Source: Flammeovirgaceae bacterium
GTDB taxonomy: Bacteria; Bacteroidota; Bacteroidia; Cytophagales; Cyclobacteriaceae
NCBI GenBank assembly: GCA_021298355.1
Contig: JAJTEH010000006.1
Span: 248,001 to 312,000 of the forward strand
DNA: 64,000 bases
Direction: 5' to 3'
In this document: in pieces, positions 47,582 to 56,467 of the stretch
Position numbering within the stretch: the first letter of the stretch is position 1
Layout: each line of letters opens with the position of its first letter
Made by a program: the position numbers and the translations under genes
Notes under the pieces: model-generated
Told to the model about the DNA's origin: nothing
The model's database searches: none
Seen by the model: the letters and a program-made list of their open reading frames with translations, nothing else

Positions 47582-48943
47582 ATGTACGAGAAAGATCCTG
47601 TTAAAATATTTGTAGTTGAGGATGACCCCGCTTACAATAAGTTTTTACGATATGTTTTAGAGTTAAATCCGGATTTTGATGTCGAGTTTTTCACAACCGG
47701 TAAATCTTGCCTTCAAAATTTGTATAAAAACCCATCCATCGTAACACTGGATTACTCATTGCCAGATATGGCCGGAGAACAAATTCTGAAAGAAATACTG
47801 GCCGTAAATCCTGACATTCAGGTTATCATCGTATCTGCGCAAGAAAAAATAAGCACTGCGGTAGACCTGATGTTGGCAGGTGCCTATTACTACATACCAA
47901 AAGATACAGAGGCAAAAGACAGGCTTTTGTACACAATAAAAAATGCCCGCGAAAAAGTATCACAGATTAAGGAGATCTCGCAACTCAAAAAAGAAATTTC
48001 CGAGAAGTACGAATTCGAAAAAAGTATAATCGGCACAAGCGTTTCCATTCGTAAAGTTTTTGATCTGATGGAGAAGGCCGTGAAAACAAACATTTCTGTT
48101 TCCATTACGGGCGAAACGGGAACAGGAAAAGAGTTAGTGGCAAAGGCAATACATTATAACAGTAAGAGAAAAGGAAAGCCTTTTGTAGCGGTAAACATTG
48201 CGGCTATTCCGAAAGATTTAATTGAAAGCGAGTTATTTGGCCACGAGAAAGGCGCATTTACCGGAGCCATAACCCGAAGAGTGGGGAAGTTCGAAGAAGC
48301 CGATGGAGGCACTTTGTTTTTAGATGAAATCGGTGAAATGGATCTTAACCTACAAGCTAAATTGTTAAGAGTTTTACAAGAACGAGAAGTTGTGCGGGTT
48401 GGTGGTAATCAGGTTATAAAACTTGACGTGCGCATAATTGCTGCCACGCATCGCGATTTAGCGCTCGAAGTTAAAGAAGGAAGATTCAGAGAAGACTTAT
48501 ATTATCGTTTGTTGGGGTTGCCAATCCATTTGCCACCCTTGCGCGACAGGGGAAGTGATGTAGTAGTAATAGCGAAACACTTTCTTGATCACTTTGCAAA
48601 AGAAAACAACCTTCCGAAATTCAAAATCACGCCCGAAGCACAAGAAAAATTAATGAGCCACACTTACCCGGGCAACATAAGAGAACTGAAATCCATTATT
48701 GAACTTTCGGCTGTTATGACAGACGACCAACAGGTAAAACCATCCGATATTACGTTTAATACCTCTAAATCAATCGAAAGTTTTCTAAATCAGGAAATGA
48801 AGATGGAAGAGTATATGTTTCGGATTATAAGGCATTATTTAAATAAATATGATAACGATGTACTTGAAGTAGCCAGAATTTTAGATATCGGGAAATCATC
48901 AATTTATAGATACCTTAAAGACATGGAAGCAGCAGGAATTTAA
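47582..48943 (+). CDS. Sigma-54-dependent response regulator (NtrC family)
   Basis: A 453-residue activator. The receiver domain has D57 as phosphoacceptor (TLDYSLPDM), followed by a linker. The AAA+ domain has Walker A GETGTGKE (177-184), the sigma-54 contact motif GAFTGA (224-229), and FLDEIGEM. A Fis-type helix-turn-helix ends the protein (VLEVARILDIGKSSIYRYLK). It activates promoters with a -24/-12 element by ATP hydrolysis. The hybrid kinase starts 1 base after its stop, so the pair is almost certainly a phosphorelay. The upstream 97 bases hold a long A/T hairpin (CAGTTTTTTT ... AAAAAAACTG). I see no convincing -24/-12 site in the window. Confidence 0.9.
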   Translation: MYEKDPVKIFVVEDDPAYNKFLRYVLELNPDFDVEFFTTGKSCLQNLYKNPSIVTLDYSLPDMAGEQILKEILAVNPDIQVIIVSAQEKISTAVDLMLAGAYYYIPKDTEAKDRLLYTIKNAREKVSQIKEISQLKKEISEKYEFEKSIIGTSVSIRKVFDLMEKAVKTNISVSITGETGTGKELVAKAIHYNSKRKGKPFVAVNIAAIPKDLIESELFGHEKGAFTGAITRRVGKFEEADGGTLFLDEIGEMDLNLQAKLLRVLQEREVVRVGGNQVIKLDVRIIAATHRDLALEVKEGRFREDLYYRLLGLPIHLPPLRDRGSDVVVIAKHFLDHFAKENNLPKFKITPEAQEKLMSHTYPGNIRELKSIIELSAVMTDDQQVKPSDITFNTSKSIESFLNQEMKMEEYMFRIIRHYLNKYDNDVLEVARILDIGKSSIYRYLKDMEAAGI

Positions 48944-48944
48944 C

Positions 48945-50855
48945 ATGCGGAAATTAGAGCAATACATAAAGAAAGGTGGGTTTTATCAAAGCGTTGTAGA
49001 AGATGGGTCCGACATTATTTTTATTGTCGATTTCAGCGGCCGCATTTTATATCATAACCAATCAGCAAAAGAAACCCTCGGATACCGTAACAAAGGATTA
49101 GTCGGAAAAACTTTTTTTGATTTCGTGCCTCCCTCCCATCAGCAAGAATTTAAAACCAAGTTTAAATCAATACAACGCAAAGCGTTAACTAAAAAAATTG
49201 AATTTCAATTTCTTTGCTACGACAAAACCTACAAATTTTTAGAGTTTAATGCCATTAACTTAAAGTTTAAACAAAAACTAGATGGCTTTATTTTAGATTG
49301 TCGTGATATTACTCAACGCAAAAAAGATGCTGAAGAATTACTGCGCTTGCAAAAAGCCAAAGAACAATTTTTGGCAAACATCAGCCACGAAATACGCACA
49401 CCCATAAATGGCATTGCAGGCCTTGCAACCTTACTTACAACAAATCAGCAATCCGAAGATTTAAGCAATTACCTAACCGCTATAAAATACTCGGCAGAAA
49501 ACCTAAAGGTTATCATTAACGACATCCTCGATTTATCAGCCATTGAATCAGGAAAGCTCAGATTAGAAAAAATCGGTTTTAACTTAAACGATTTACTCCC
49601 TAACTTAATCAGCACATTCTCACATCAAGCTAAAGAAAAAAGAATTGAATTACGATATACGATCGACCCCGAATTGAACACAATTCTAGTTGGCGATCCT
49701 GTTAGGTTAAACCAAATACTTATTAACCTTATAGGCAACGCAGTAAAGTTTACAAACTTTGGGCACATAGAAGTTAACGCCTGTCTTGAAAACAAAAAAC
49801 AAAATTCTTGTTGGATACGAATTGATGTAATCGATACAGGTGTAGGGATACCGCAGGATAAACTAGATACAATTTTCGAAAGTTTTAGTCAGGCCGATGC
49901 AAGCGTTACCCGAAGATATGGCGGCACAGGCCTTGGCTTAACCATTGTAAAACAACTTATTGAAATACAAAAAGGAAAGATAAAAGTTGATAGTGTTGAA
50001 CATCAGGGTTCTGTTTTTACGGTTACCATACCCTATCAAATCAGACAAGGAGAAAACAGAATTAAAAACAACGAACGAAAAACTTTAAAAGGAATACATC
50101 CCGGTAAAAATCTGAGTATTTTATTAGTAGAAGACAACGACATAAACCGGTTGTATGCGAAAAGCATATTAAAAAATTGGGATAGCGAAATAGACGATGC
50201 TGAAAACGGGATGATCGCTCTAGAAAAAGTAAGAACAAAACAGTATGATGTTGTGTTGATGGACATCCAGATGCCTATTATGGATGGCTACGAAACAACA
50301 CGCGCCATACGGCAAATGGATGGAGCACAAGCCACAATACCCATTATTGCCTTAACTGCAAATGCAACAAAAACCGATGTTGAAAAATGTTTACAAGCCG
50401 GGATGAATGCATTCTTACCTAAACCCTTCACGCCCGAAGATTTGTTTCAGAAGTTGTTTTACGAACTAAAGATTAAAGCAAAAGAACCTGTAATTACGGC
50501 TTCTGCCGAACAACCTAACGCTACGCTATACGATCTGAATTACCTACATCAGGTTTCTGGTGGCAACAAAGAATTCATCAATGAAATGGTATCAACTTTT
50601 ATTCAGTCCATTCCGGAATTACTTAGGCAAATAGAAGGGGAAACTGAAGCAAAAAATTGGGCAAGAGTAAAAGCCCTTTTGCACCAACTTAAACCTTCTT
50701 TTATTTTAATGGGTGCACAAGCAGTAAAAGATGAAATTGTTTTAGCCGAAGAATTAACTTTTGAAAATGAAAGTGAAAAACACAGCCAAACCCTTCGGAA
50801 CCTATTAACAAAATGCAATCAGGTTGTTGCGAGTTTGGCTGGAATATCTTCTTAA
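48945..50855 (+). CDS. PAS hybrid histidine kinase with receiver and Hpt domain
   Basis: A 636-residue cytoplasmic kinase without membrane helices. It has a PAS domain (about 15-125), HisKA with H148 (SHEIRTP), and HATPase with VGDPVRLNQILINLIGNAVKFT, DTGVGI and GGTGLGL. The receiver has D440 (VVLMDIQMPIMDG), and a C-terminal Hpt domain has H580 (LLHQLKPSF). The four steps H-D-H-D of a phosphorelay would be complete with the sigma-54 regulator beside it (D57). The PAS domain may sense a cytoplasmic signal or ligand. It starts one base after the regulator stop. It converges with the giant repeat protein. Confidence 0.92.
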   Translation: MRKLEQYIKKGGFYQSVVEDGSDIIFIVDFSGRILYHNQSAKETLGYRNKGLVGKTFFDFVPPSHQQEFKTKFKSIQRKALTKKIEFQFLCYDKTYKFLEFNAINLKFKQKLDGFILDCRDITQRKKDAEELLRLQKAKEQFLANISHEIRTPINGIAGLATLLTTNQQSEDLSNYLTAIKYSAENLKVIINDILDLSAIESGKLRLEKIGFNLNDLLPNLISTFSHQAKEKRIELRYTIDPELNTILVGDPVRLNQILINLIGNAVKFTNFGHIEVNACLENKKQNSCWIRIDVIDTGVGIPQDKLDTIFESFSQADASVTRRYGGTGLGLTIVKQLIEIQKGKIKVDSVEHQGSVFTVTIPYQIRQGENRIKNNERKTLKGIHPGKNLSILLVEDNDINRLYAKSILKNWDSEIDDAENGMIALEKVRTKQYDVVLMDIQMPIMDGYETTRAIRQMDGAQATIPIIALTANATKTDVEKCLQAGMNAFLPKPFTPEDLFQKLFYELKIKAKEPVITASAEQPNATLYDLNYLHQVSGGNKEFINEMVSTFIQSIPELLRQIEGETEAKNWARVKALLHQLKPSFILMGAQAVKDEIVLAEELTFENESEKHSQTLRNLLTKCNQVVASLAGISS

Positions 50856-50865
50856 GATAAATTTC

Positions 50866-53800
50866 TTATTTACTATTTATTACAACTAGTTTTTTGTACA
50901 CAACCGGGCCATTTTCAGAACTAAACACTACGAAGTAGATTCCATCAGCCATCGTATTTGTTTCTATTCGCATAGGGTTATCCCAACGCTTAGGCAGATC
51001 GCCAGTTTTTATTACAACACCTTGCTGCGATACAATTTGCCAGGTATAGGCCTTTGTCATGGTACCTTTACCTAGTAAATTAAATTCTCCAAAAGCCGGG
51101 TTAGGGTAAACTGTAATTTCAGATAATTCGGTTTTTACAATATCATCTTCAACACCAACAATAACAGGAGGGATTTTTTGTGTTACTGTTTGGTCTACTG
51201 TGTCAATTTTTACTTGATAAATTTCTTTCGTATTTCTATTCTGTATAAATGTAAACACCAATAATCTATCACCCAGATCAAAGCGTTTATCTAAATCGAC
51301 AGTTATATTAACACTCGCAGGATATTGAACTTGAGTTTGCGGAGAGAATGTCCAGGTTTGAGTTATTGGTAATCCTGTAACACCTAGTAGCGCTTTATTT
51401 ACGATATGACGTACTTTTGAAGTTGCAAGAGTTGTATCTGACTGAATAAGGTAACTATGCAATACAAGAGGTTCGGTAAAAGTGGCTTGCAAAGAATCCA
51501 AATACGTAACACTGGCTGCAAAATTTACACTTGTAGCATTAACAGGCGCGGCATCAATTACAGTTTCAATATCAAACTTAGGAGACTTTAACGATTCAAG
51601 TGCTGTCCACGAAAATTCAACTTCACCACCATTTAATTCTGCAACTGTTGTTTTTCTAAATTCCCCTATCTCATAACTTCCTATCAATCCATTCATAAAG
51701 GTTTTTGGCGCAGAGTCTACCGAATAAAATGGTTGACGAGATGCCGGCACCTCCGGACTATTTTCATTAATAAGATCAGCCGCAGGGCTACTTAAGTGAT
51801 ATTGAACTTTAACAAAATCCGATTTTCCTTTTGCTATTACCTGATTTGCATATTCATTGTCGAACGCCACACCATCGCTTAATGATGTACTAATACCTCT
51901 GTTAGCAAAATGTTCAACTAAAACAGTTTTTGTTTTAGGTCCTATATACACGTTATCAAAAGCAAATCCTTTCTCAGTACGAGTACCTGTAGGGTTATTG
52001 TTGTTACTACCAAAAGCAACTCTAAACACAACTTTACTACGTGCCGCAACAGGTATCTCATCTAGCGGATATCGAGCTTTAATCCATTTGCCTGATTTAC
52101 CGGTCCATCCAAAAGAACCAATGTTTTGGCCACTTCCAACTCCTCCTGGGTTTCCAATCAATCCTCCGTCATTATACCAATCTATACCATTCAGCAAATT
52201 ATCATTTCCAAGAGTTGTCCAGTTTAGTCCACCGTTGGTTGAGTATTGAACTACGGCACCGTCCCGAATATCAGCATCTACCCAAAAATCAAGAGCAATC
52301 ATAGGGGAAGGAACATTAGAGAGATTTACACATGGACCAATAACAACGGAGTTTTCTACATCGCGGTAACCATTTGTATACCATACTGCCGGATCTGTTC
52401 CTCTAACATTGAAAACCGATAGACCATTAGCACTAGGATTGCCGAAAATAAAACTGTTCGCATTTAATGAAGCAACATCAAATTCAAACTCATCATTTGT
52501 TTTAAACCATGTGCCTTGGCCGCTCTTAAAGTTTTCTAAGTAAGGATTCTGATTTAAATCCTCTGCGGGTCTGAAATCTAGAATAAACACTTTTTTAGGA
52601 ACATCTTGCTGGCAACCATCATCTGTTGTTATCTGTAGCCCAACATCTTTTAAGCCACTGGAAGCAAACAAATATCTTGGTGCTTGATAGTTGCCGGAGG
52701 CAACAGCATCATCAGGAGCAGCTATGGGCCCGGGAGGGCCGGAAATTTGAACAGTTCCCGTTTCTGTTGGGAAAGTCCATGTATAGTTTACAATCGTACT
52801 AGCACCTGTTTGTATTTTTGAGGTGTTGAATTCGGTAATTTCCGAACTACAAATACTTGTCCAGTTAAAATCTAAAACTTCAATTTCACCAATACGAATT
52901 ACTTTACTGGCTGTAGCCTCGCATCCATCGGTTGTAGATACTGTAGCTACAACGTTATAATCCCCTCTGGTTGGATATTGATAATCCGGAGATTGCAGAT
53001 TCGAGCCGAGCGTGTTACCAAAATCCCAGTCATACCCTGAAATGGATGCACCTTTGCTAATAATATCTGTTCTAAACTCAACCACATCATCTTTACATGT
53101 ATTGCCTGTCGTAATGGTTATATCAGGTTTAGGGAACACTCTCAATACTTTGGCCAGCACCACAGTTGCTAAAACTTGATTTGTAAAAGAATAACGGATA
53201 TCGTACTCGCCTGCCGGAAGATTAGCTGTGTTGATGTAAAAGAATCCGTTGTCGCTTACGTTTTGGAAAATCCTTGGATTTAATTCTGATGACGTGCTAG
53301 AGAAAAAGGCAACGTTAGCAGAAGGATCGTTATACTCCGGAGAACCACTTATCCTTATCTCTCCATTTCCAGCACCCGAGCAAATCTGTATTGCACCATC
53401 ATTCCCTAAGGTGGAACCTGCTATTGAAAAATCAACTGCAGTAACTTCGTTAACAATCACTGTTCTTCTTGGTGCACTTATACAACCAGTTGTAGGGTCT
53501 GTAAATGTGTAGATGATTGTATTTATTGCAGGAGATACCTGCGCAATGGAAGGGAAGAATGTATTTCCAAAAACACCGGGATCAATACTTGAGAATACTC
53601 CACCTGCCGGAACACCCACCAAATTTACAGGTGCTTCGTTCTCAGCGTAAACTGTGTTAAGGCCAACAATAGTAACAAAGTTTAATGTATCTGCCACCTG
53701 AACAAGTACTTCATCAAATACACTTGTACATGGGCCGGCACCATCAGGATCTGCAGCTGTTAATCTAAAGTTAATTGCAAGATTGGTTGAGTTTCTTTCG

Positions 53801-56244
53801 GTTGCATTTAAAGTGTATTGTGTAATAGGATTATTAACGTTTCCATACTGCATTGGCGATGCTCCACCAGACCATATAGCTGAAGGTGAGTCTGCGAAAG
53901 AGCCATTAAGTTGCACATTGTCGTATTCGCAAATTCTAAAATCAGTTCCTGCATTCACTTTAGCAGATCTGTTGATGGTTACATTTACAAAGTCTTCAGC
54001 CGGTACACAAGGGCCTGCATTATCCGGATCATTTGTTACCACCCTAAATACAATTGTTTGAGTAATATCAGAAGGTGTGGGGAAATAGCTTGCGGTAACT
54101 GTATTCAGCGTTAAACTACTCGCAGAAATTGTACCGGTACCTACAGAAGATATAGACCAATTTGCAGTTGAAGAACTAGCACTTATTGTACTTGTTAAAT
54201 TAATTGAGGTAGGCTCGCATATAGTAAAATCAGGCATCGCACTTATCTGTGGTGCTCTATTAACGTTGATTGTAATCAAATCAGTAGCAGGTAAACAAGG
54301 ACCCGCCCCATCAGGATCATCAGATGTTACCCGAAGCCTTACAAATCCTCCAATATCTTGCGGTGCAACATTGTAAACCGCTGATATACCCGAACCACTT
54401 ATCGTTCCAAATCCGAAACCTGGTTCAACTTGCCAACTTCCTGTTGTAGAACTTCCAAGCGGAACTCCTGCAATTGAAACAGTCGAGGGCTCACAAACTT
54501 GAAAATCAGCTCCTGCATCGATGATTGCCTTGCCATTTACTTGCACTACAAATACTTGTGATGGCCCTGCACAACCATTGGCACTAGGGGTTACTTCATA
54601 GTTTACCACTCCGCCAGTTGCAACCGAAACCAGATTTTGGTTTATCACATTTCCTGTTCCATTCGCAAAGCCAGTTACAGTTCCAGAGGATAGTGTTGCC
54701 GTCCAGCTATAGGTTGTGCCCGGAATATTCTGTGGCGCATTTGTTAAGGTAAATACTGCATTGCTTTCGCTACAAATTACTGTATTAACAGAGCTTACAC
54801 TGGGCAGAGGTTTTACGGTTACAACAAAGTTTTGTGATGGACCAGTGCAACCATTAACAATAGGTGTTAACGTGTATGTTACTGTACCATTACCATTACT
54901 AATATTGATTGGGGTATCCGTAATATTTCCGGTACCTGTGGTTGTTACAGACACAGAAGAAATTTCAGAAGAGAAAGTAGCAGACCAGTTGATTGTGGAA
55001 GCTGGAATTGCCATTGGACTAAAATTTAGTTGCTCGTTGCTGCAAATAACCTGAGTTAATGCAACGGGATTATTAGAGATAAACGGAATTGGATCAACAA
55101 ACACAGATACATTACTAGAAGCTCCGACACAACCCGTTGGACCGGTAGGTGTAATTCTATACGTAACAATTTGTTGTGTTGAGGAATTGTGCGTTAATAA
55201 TTGTGTAATGTTAGATCCCGAACCGGAACTAGTACCTGCAACGCTTCCAGGGTTCGATAACACTACCCAATTAAAAGTTGTGCCAGCTACTGAATTTGGG
55301 TTTGTTATTACCACATTGGTTGAAACTCCACTGCAAATAGTTTGATCAGATGCTGCCACTGTAGGTACAACAGGGAATGATATAAGTACCTCATCTTCAT
55401 TAACCGGACATACACCATTGCTCACTATCCAACGTAAACGGTAGGTGAAACCCGGTGTACCCGTAAAAGTACTTGATGGGTTGTTTACATCCGAAAAAGC
55501 TGTAATGGGTAATCCATTCGGATTGCTTCCCGGTAAAGGAGAAAAACTCCAAGTTCCAATACCAAAAACTGGTGGAGTTGCCGTTAAACTTGTTGTGTTA
55601 CCGCAAATATTTTGATCCAGCCCTGCATTGGCAACAGATAAAGGCTCTAGTAGATTAATTGTTACATCATCTACTACTCCTGCACAAACTCCATTAGTTA
55701 CAGTCCATCTTAAGATATACGTTAACCCAGGTGTTCCACTAAATGTAGATGTTATGCTATTTCTATCACCAAAAACAGTTAAAGGTAGACCATCAGGATT
55801 ACTTACAAATGACCACTGCCCTGTTCCAACATTAGGGGTTAAAGCTTGTAATGTTGTAAATCCACCACAAACCTCCTGATCAGCACCTGCATTTACAATT
55901 GATGGGATTTCGTCTAGTCTGATCACCACTTCATCAAATACCGATGCACATACTCCGTTGCTAACCGTCCATCTCAATATGTAAGTCTGACCCGCTGTGC
56001 CTGTGAAGGAACTGTTGGCCTGGCTTGTGTTGTTGATGTTCCCGCCTGTGCCTGTGTTAGCCGGTGAGAAGCTCCACACGCCCGTGCCTATAGGTATACC
56101 TGACCCGCTGTGCCTGTGAATACACTCGTGGCGCTGTTTACATCTGATATCACACCGCCTGTGCCTGTATTTGTCGGTGATAAACTCCACAATCCTGTGC
56201 CTATAGCCGGAACGGTCGCTGTTAAACTTGTTGAGGAAGTACAT
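50866..56244 (-). CDS. Giant surface protein with T9SS sorting domain, 3' part of a broken gene
   Basis: The frame is open from 56244 to 50866, but only from about 56097 down is it real; above that it reads out of frame through the upstream repeat. It is the C-terminal 1743 residues of a secreted protein. Domains in order are Cys-containing Ig-like repeats of about 85 residues (NAGADQEVCGG..., GTWSFSPLPGSNPNGLP), PKD-like repeats, three FxICEPxxxxL repeats, two PKD domains, and a beta-sandwich carbohydrate-type region (about 52570-51950). An Omp28-like domain (TVLVEHFANRG) and a T9SS type A sorting domain (about the last 85 residues, YPNPAFGEFNL) end it. It would be exported across the outer membrane and attached. 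The upstream part is in two other frames at 56088-58024. Confidence 0.75.
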   Translation of the reverse strand: MYFLNKFNSDRSGYRHRIVEFITDKYRHRRCDIRCKQRHECIHRHSGSGIPIGTGVWSFSPANTGTGGNINNTSQANSSFTGTAGQTYILRWTVSNGVCASVFDEVVIRLDEIPSIVNAGADQEVCGGFTTLQALTPNVGTGQWSFVSNPDGLPLTVFGDRNSITSTFSGTPGLTYILRWTVTNGVCAGVVDDVTINLLEPLSVANAGLDQNICGNTTSLTATPPVFGIGTWSFSPLPGSNPNGLPITAFSDVNNPSSTFTGTPGFTYRLRWIVSNGVCPVNEDEVLISFPVVPTVAASDQTICSGVSTNVVITNPNSVAGTTFNWVVLSNPGSVAGTSSGSGSNITQLLTHNSSTQQIVTYRITPTGPTGCVGASSNVSVFVDPIPFISNNPVALTQVICSNEQLNFSPMAIPASTINWSATFSSEISSVSVTTTGTGNITDTPINISNGNGTVTYTLTPIVNGCTGPSQNFVVTVKPLPSVSSVNTVICSESNAVFTLTNAPQNIPGTTYSWTATLSSGTVTGFANGTGNVINQNLVSVATGGVVNYEVTPSANGCAGPSQVFVVQVNGKAIIDAGADFQVCEPSTVSIAGVPLGSSTTGSWQVEPGFGFGTISGSGISAVYNVAPQDIGGFVRLRVTSDDPDGAGPCLPATDLITINVNRAPQISAMPDFTICEPTSINLTSTISASSSTANWSISSVGTGTISASSLTLNTVTASYFPTPSDITQTIVFRVVTNDPDNAGPCVPAEDFVNVTINRSAKVNAGTDFRICEYDNVQLNGSFADSPSAIWSGGASPMQYGNVNNPITQYTLNATERNSTNLAINFRLTAADPDGAGPCTSVFDEVLVQVADTLNFVTIVGLNTVYAENEAPVNLVGVPAGGVFSSIDPGVFGNTFFPSIAQVSPAINTIIYTFTDPTTGCISAPRRTVIVNEVTAVDFSIAGSTLGNDGAIQICSGAGNGEIRISGSPEYNDPSANVAFFSSTSSELNPRIFQNVSDNGFFYINTANLPAGEYDIRYSFTNQVLATVVLAKVLRVFPKPDITITTGNTCKDDVVEFRTDIISKGASISGYDWDFGNTLGSNLQSPDYQYPTRGDYNVVATVSTTDGCEATASKVIRIGEIEVLDFNWTSICSSEITEFNTSKIQTGASTIVNYTWTFPTETGTVQISGPPGPIAAPDDAVASGNYQAPRYLFASSGLKDVGLQITTDDGCQQDVPKKVFILDFRPAEDLNQNPYLENFKSGQGTWFKTNDEFEFDVASLNANSFIFGNPSANGLSVFNVRGTDPAVWYTNGYRDVENSVVIGPCVNLSNVPSPMIALDFWVDADIRDGAVVQYSTNGGLNWTTLGNDNLLNGIDWYNDGGLIGNPGGVGSGQNIGSFGWTGKSGKWIKARYPLDEIPVAARSKVVFRVAFGSNNNNPTGTRTEKGFAFDNVYIGPKTKTVLVEHFANRGISTSLSDGVAFDNEYANQVIAKGKSDFVKVQYHLSSPAADLINENSPEVPASRQPFYSVDSAPKTFMNGLIGSYEIGEFRKTTVAELNGGEVEFSWTALESLKSPKFDIETVIDAAPVNATSVNFAASVTYLDSLQATFTEPLVLHSYLIQSDTTLATSKVRHIVNKALLGVTGLPITQTWTFSPQTQVQYPASVNITVDLDKRFDLGDRLLVFTFIQNRNTKEIYQVKIDTVDQTVTQKIPPVIVGVEDDIVKTELSEITVYPNPAFGEFNLLGKGTMTKAYTWQIVSQQGVVIKTGDLPKRWDNPMRIETNTMADGIYFVVFSSENGPVVYKKLVVINSK
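55913..56093 (-). repeat. 181-base direct repeat, copy 1, ending at a frame break
   Basis: Compared with 56287-56467 it is identical but for one base (A for G in the ATATG/ATGTG segment). Its upstream-gene end, CTATAGGCACGGGCG on the minus strand, is exactly where the frame of the giant gene is lost. It encodes an IGTGVWSFSPANTG type Ig-like unit. Confidence 0.92.
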
Positions 56245-56453
56245 ATCTGCTGGTCGGCTCCCGCCACTGCCGCACTCGGGCTCTGGTCTAGTCTGATCAC
56301 CACTTCATCAAATACCGATGCACATACTCCGTTGCTAACCGTCCATCTCAATGTGTAAGTCTGACCCGCTGTGCCTGTGAAGGAACTGTTGGCCTGGCTT
56401 GTGTTGTTGATGTTCCCGCCTGTGCCTGTGTTAGCCGGTGAGAAGCTCCACAC
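56088..56453 (-). pseudogene. Giant surface protein, middle fragment in a second frame
   Basis: An open frame of 121 codons, starting with a GTG (the conserved VWSFSP of the repeat) and ending at a TAG. It encodes one partial and one nearly complete Ig-like unit (WSFSPANTGTGG ... DQSPSAAVAGADQQICTSSTSL ... GTGLWSLSPTNTGTGG), and stops at GTAGQVYL where a TLRWTVSNG-type continuation is expected. It is plainly a piece of the same coding sequence as the fragments on each side, not a separate gene. Confidence 0.8.
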
Positions 56454-56467
56454 GCCCGTGCCTATAG
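56287..56467 (-). repeat. 181-base direct repeat, copy 2, ending at a second frame break
   Basis: 180 of 181 bases match copy 1 (55913-56093). It ends at the same base of the repeat, CTATAG, where the N-terminal fragment of the giant gene also loses frame. The sequence is richer in GC than its neighbours in the same gene. Confidence 0.92.
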
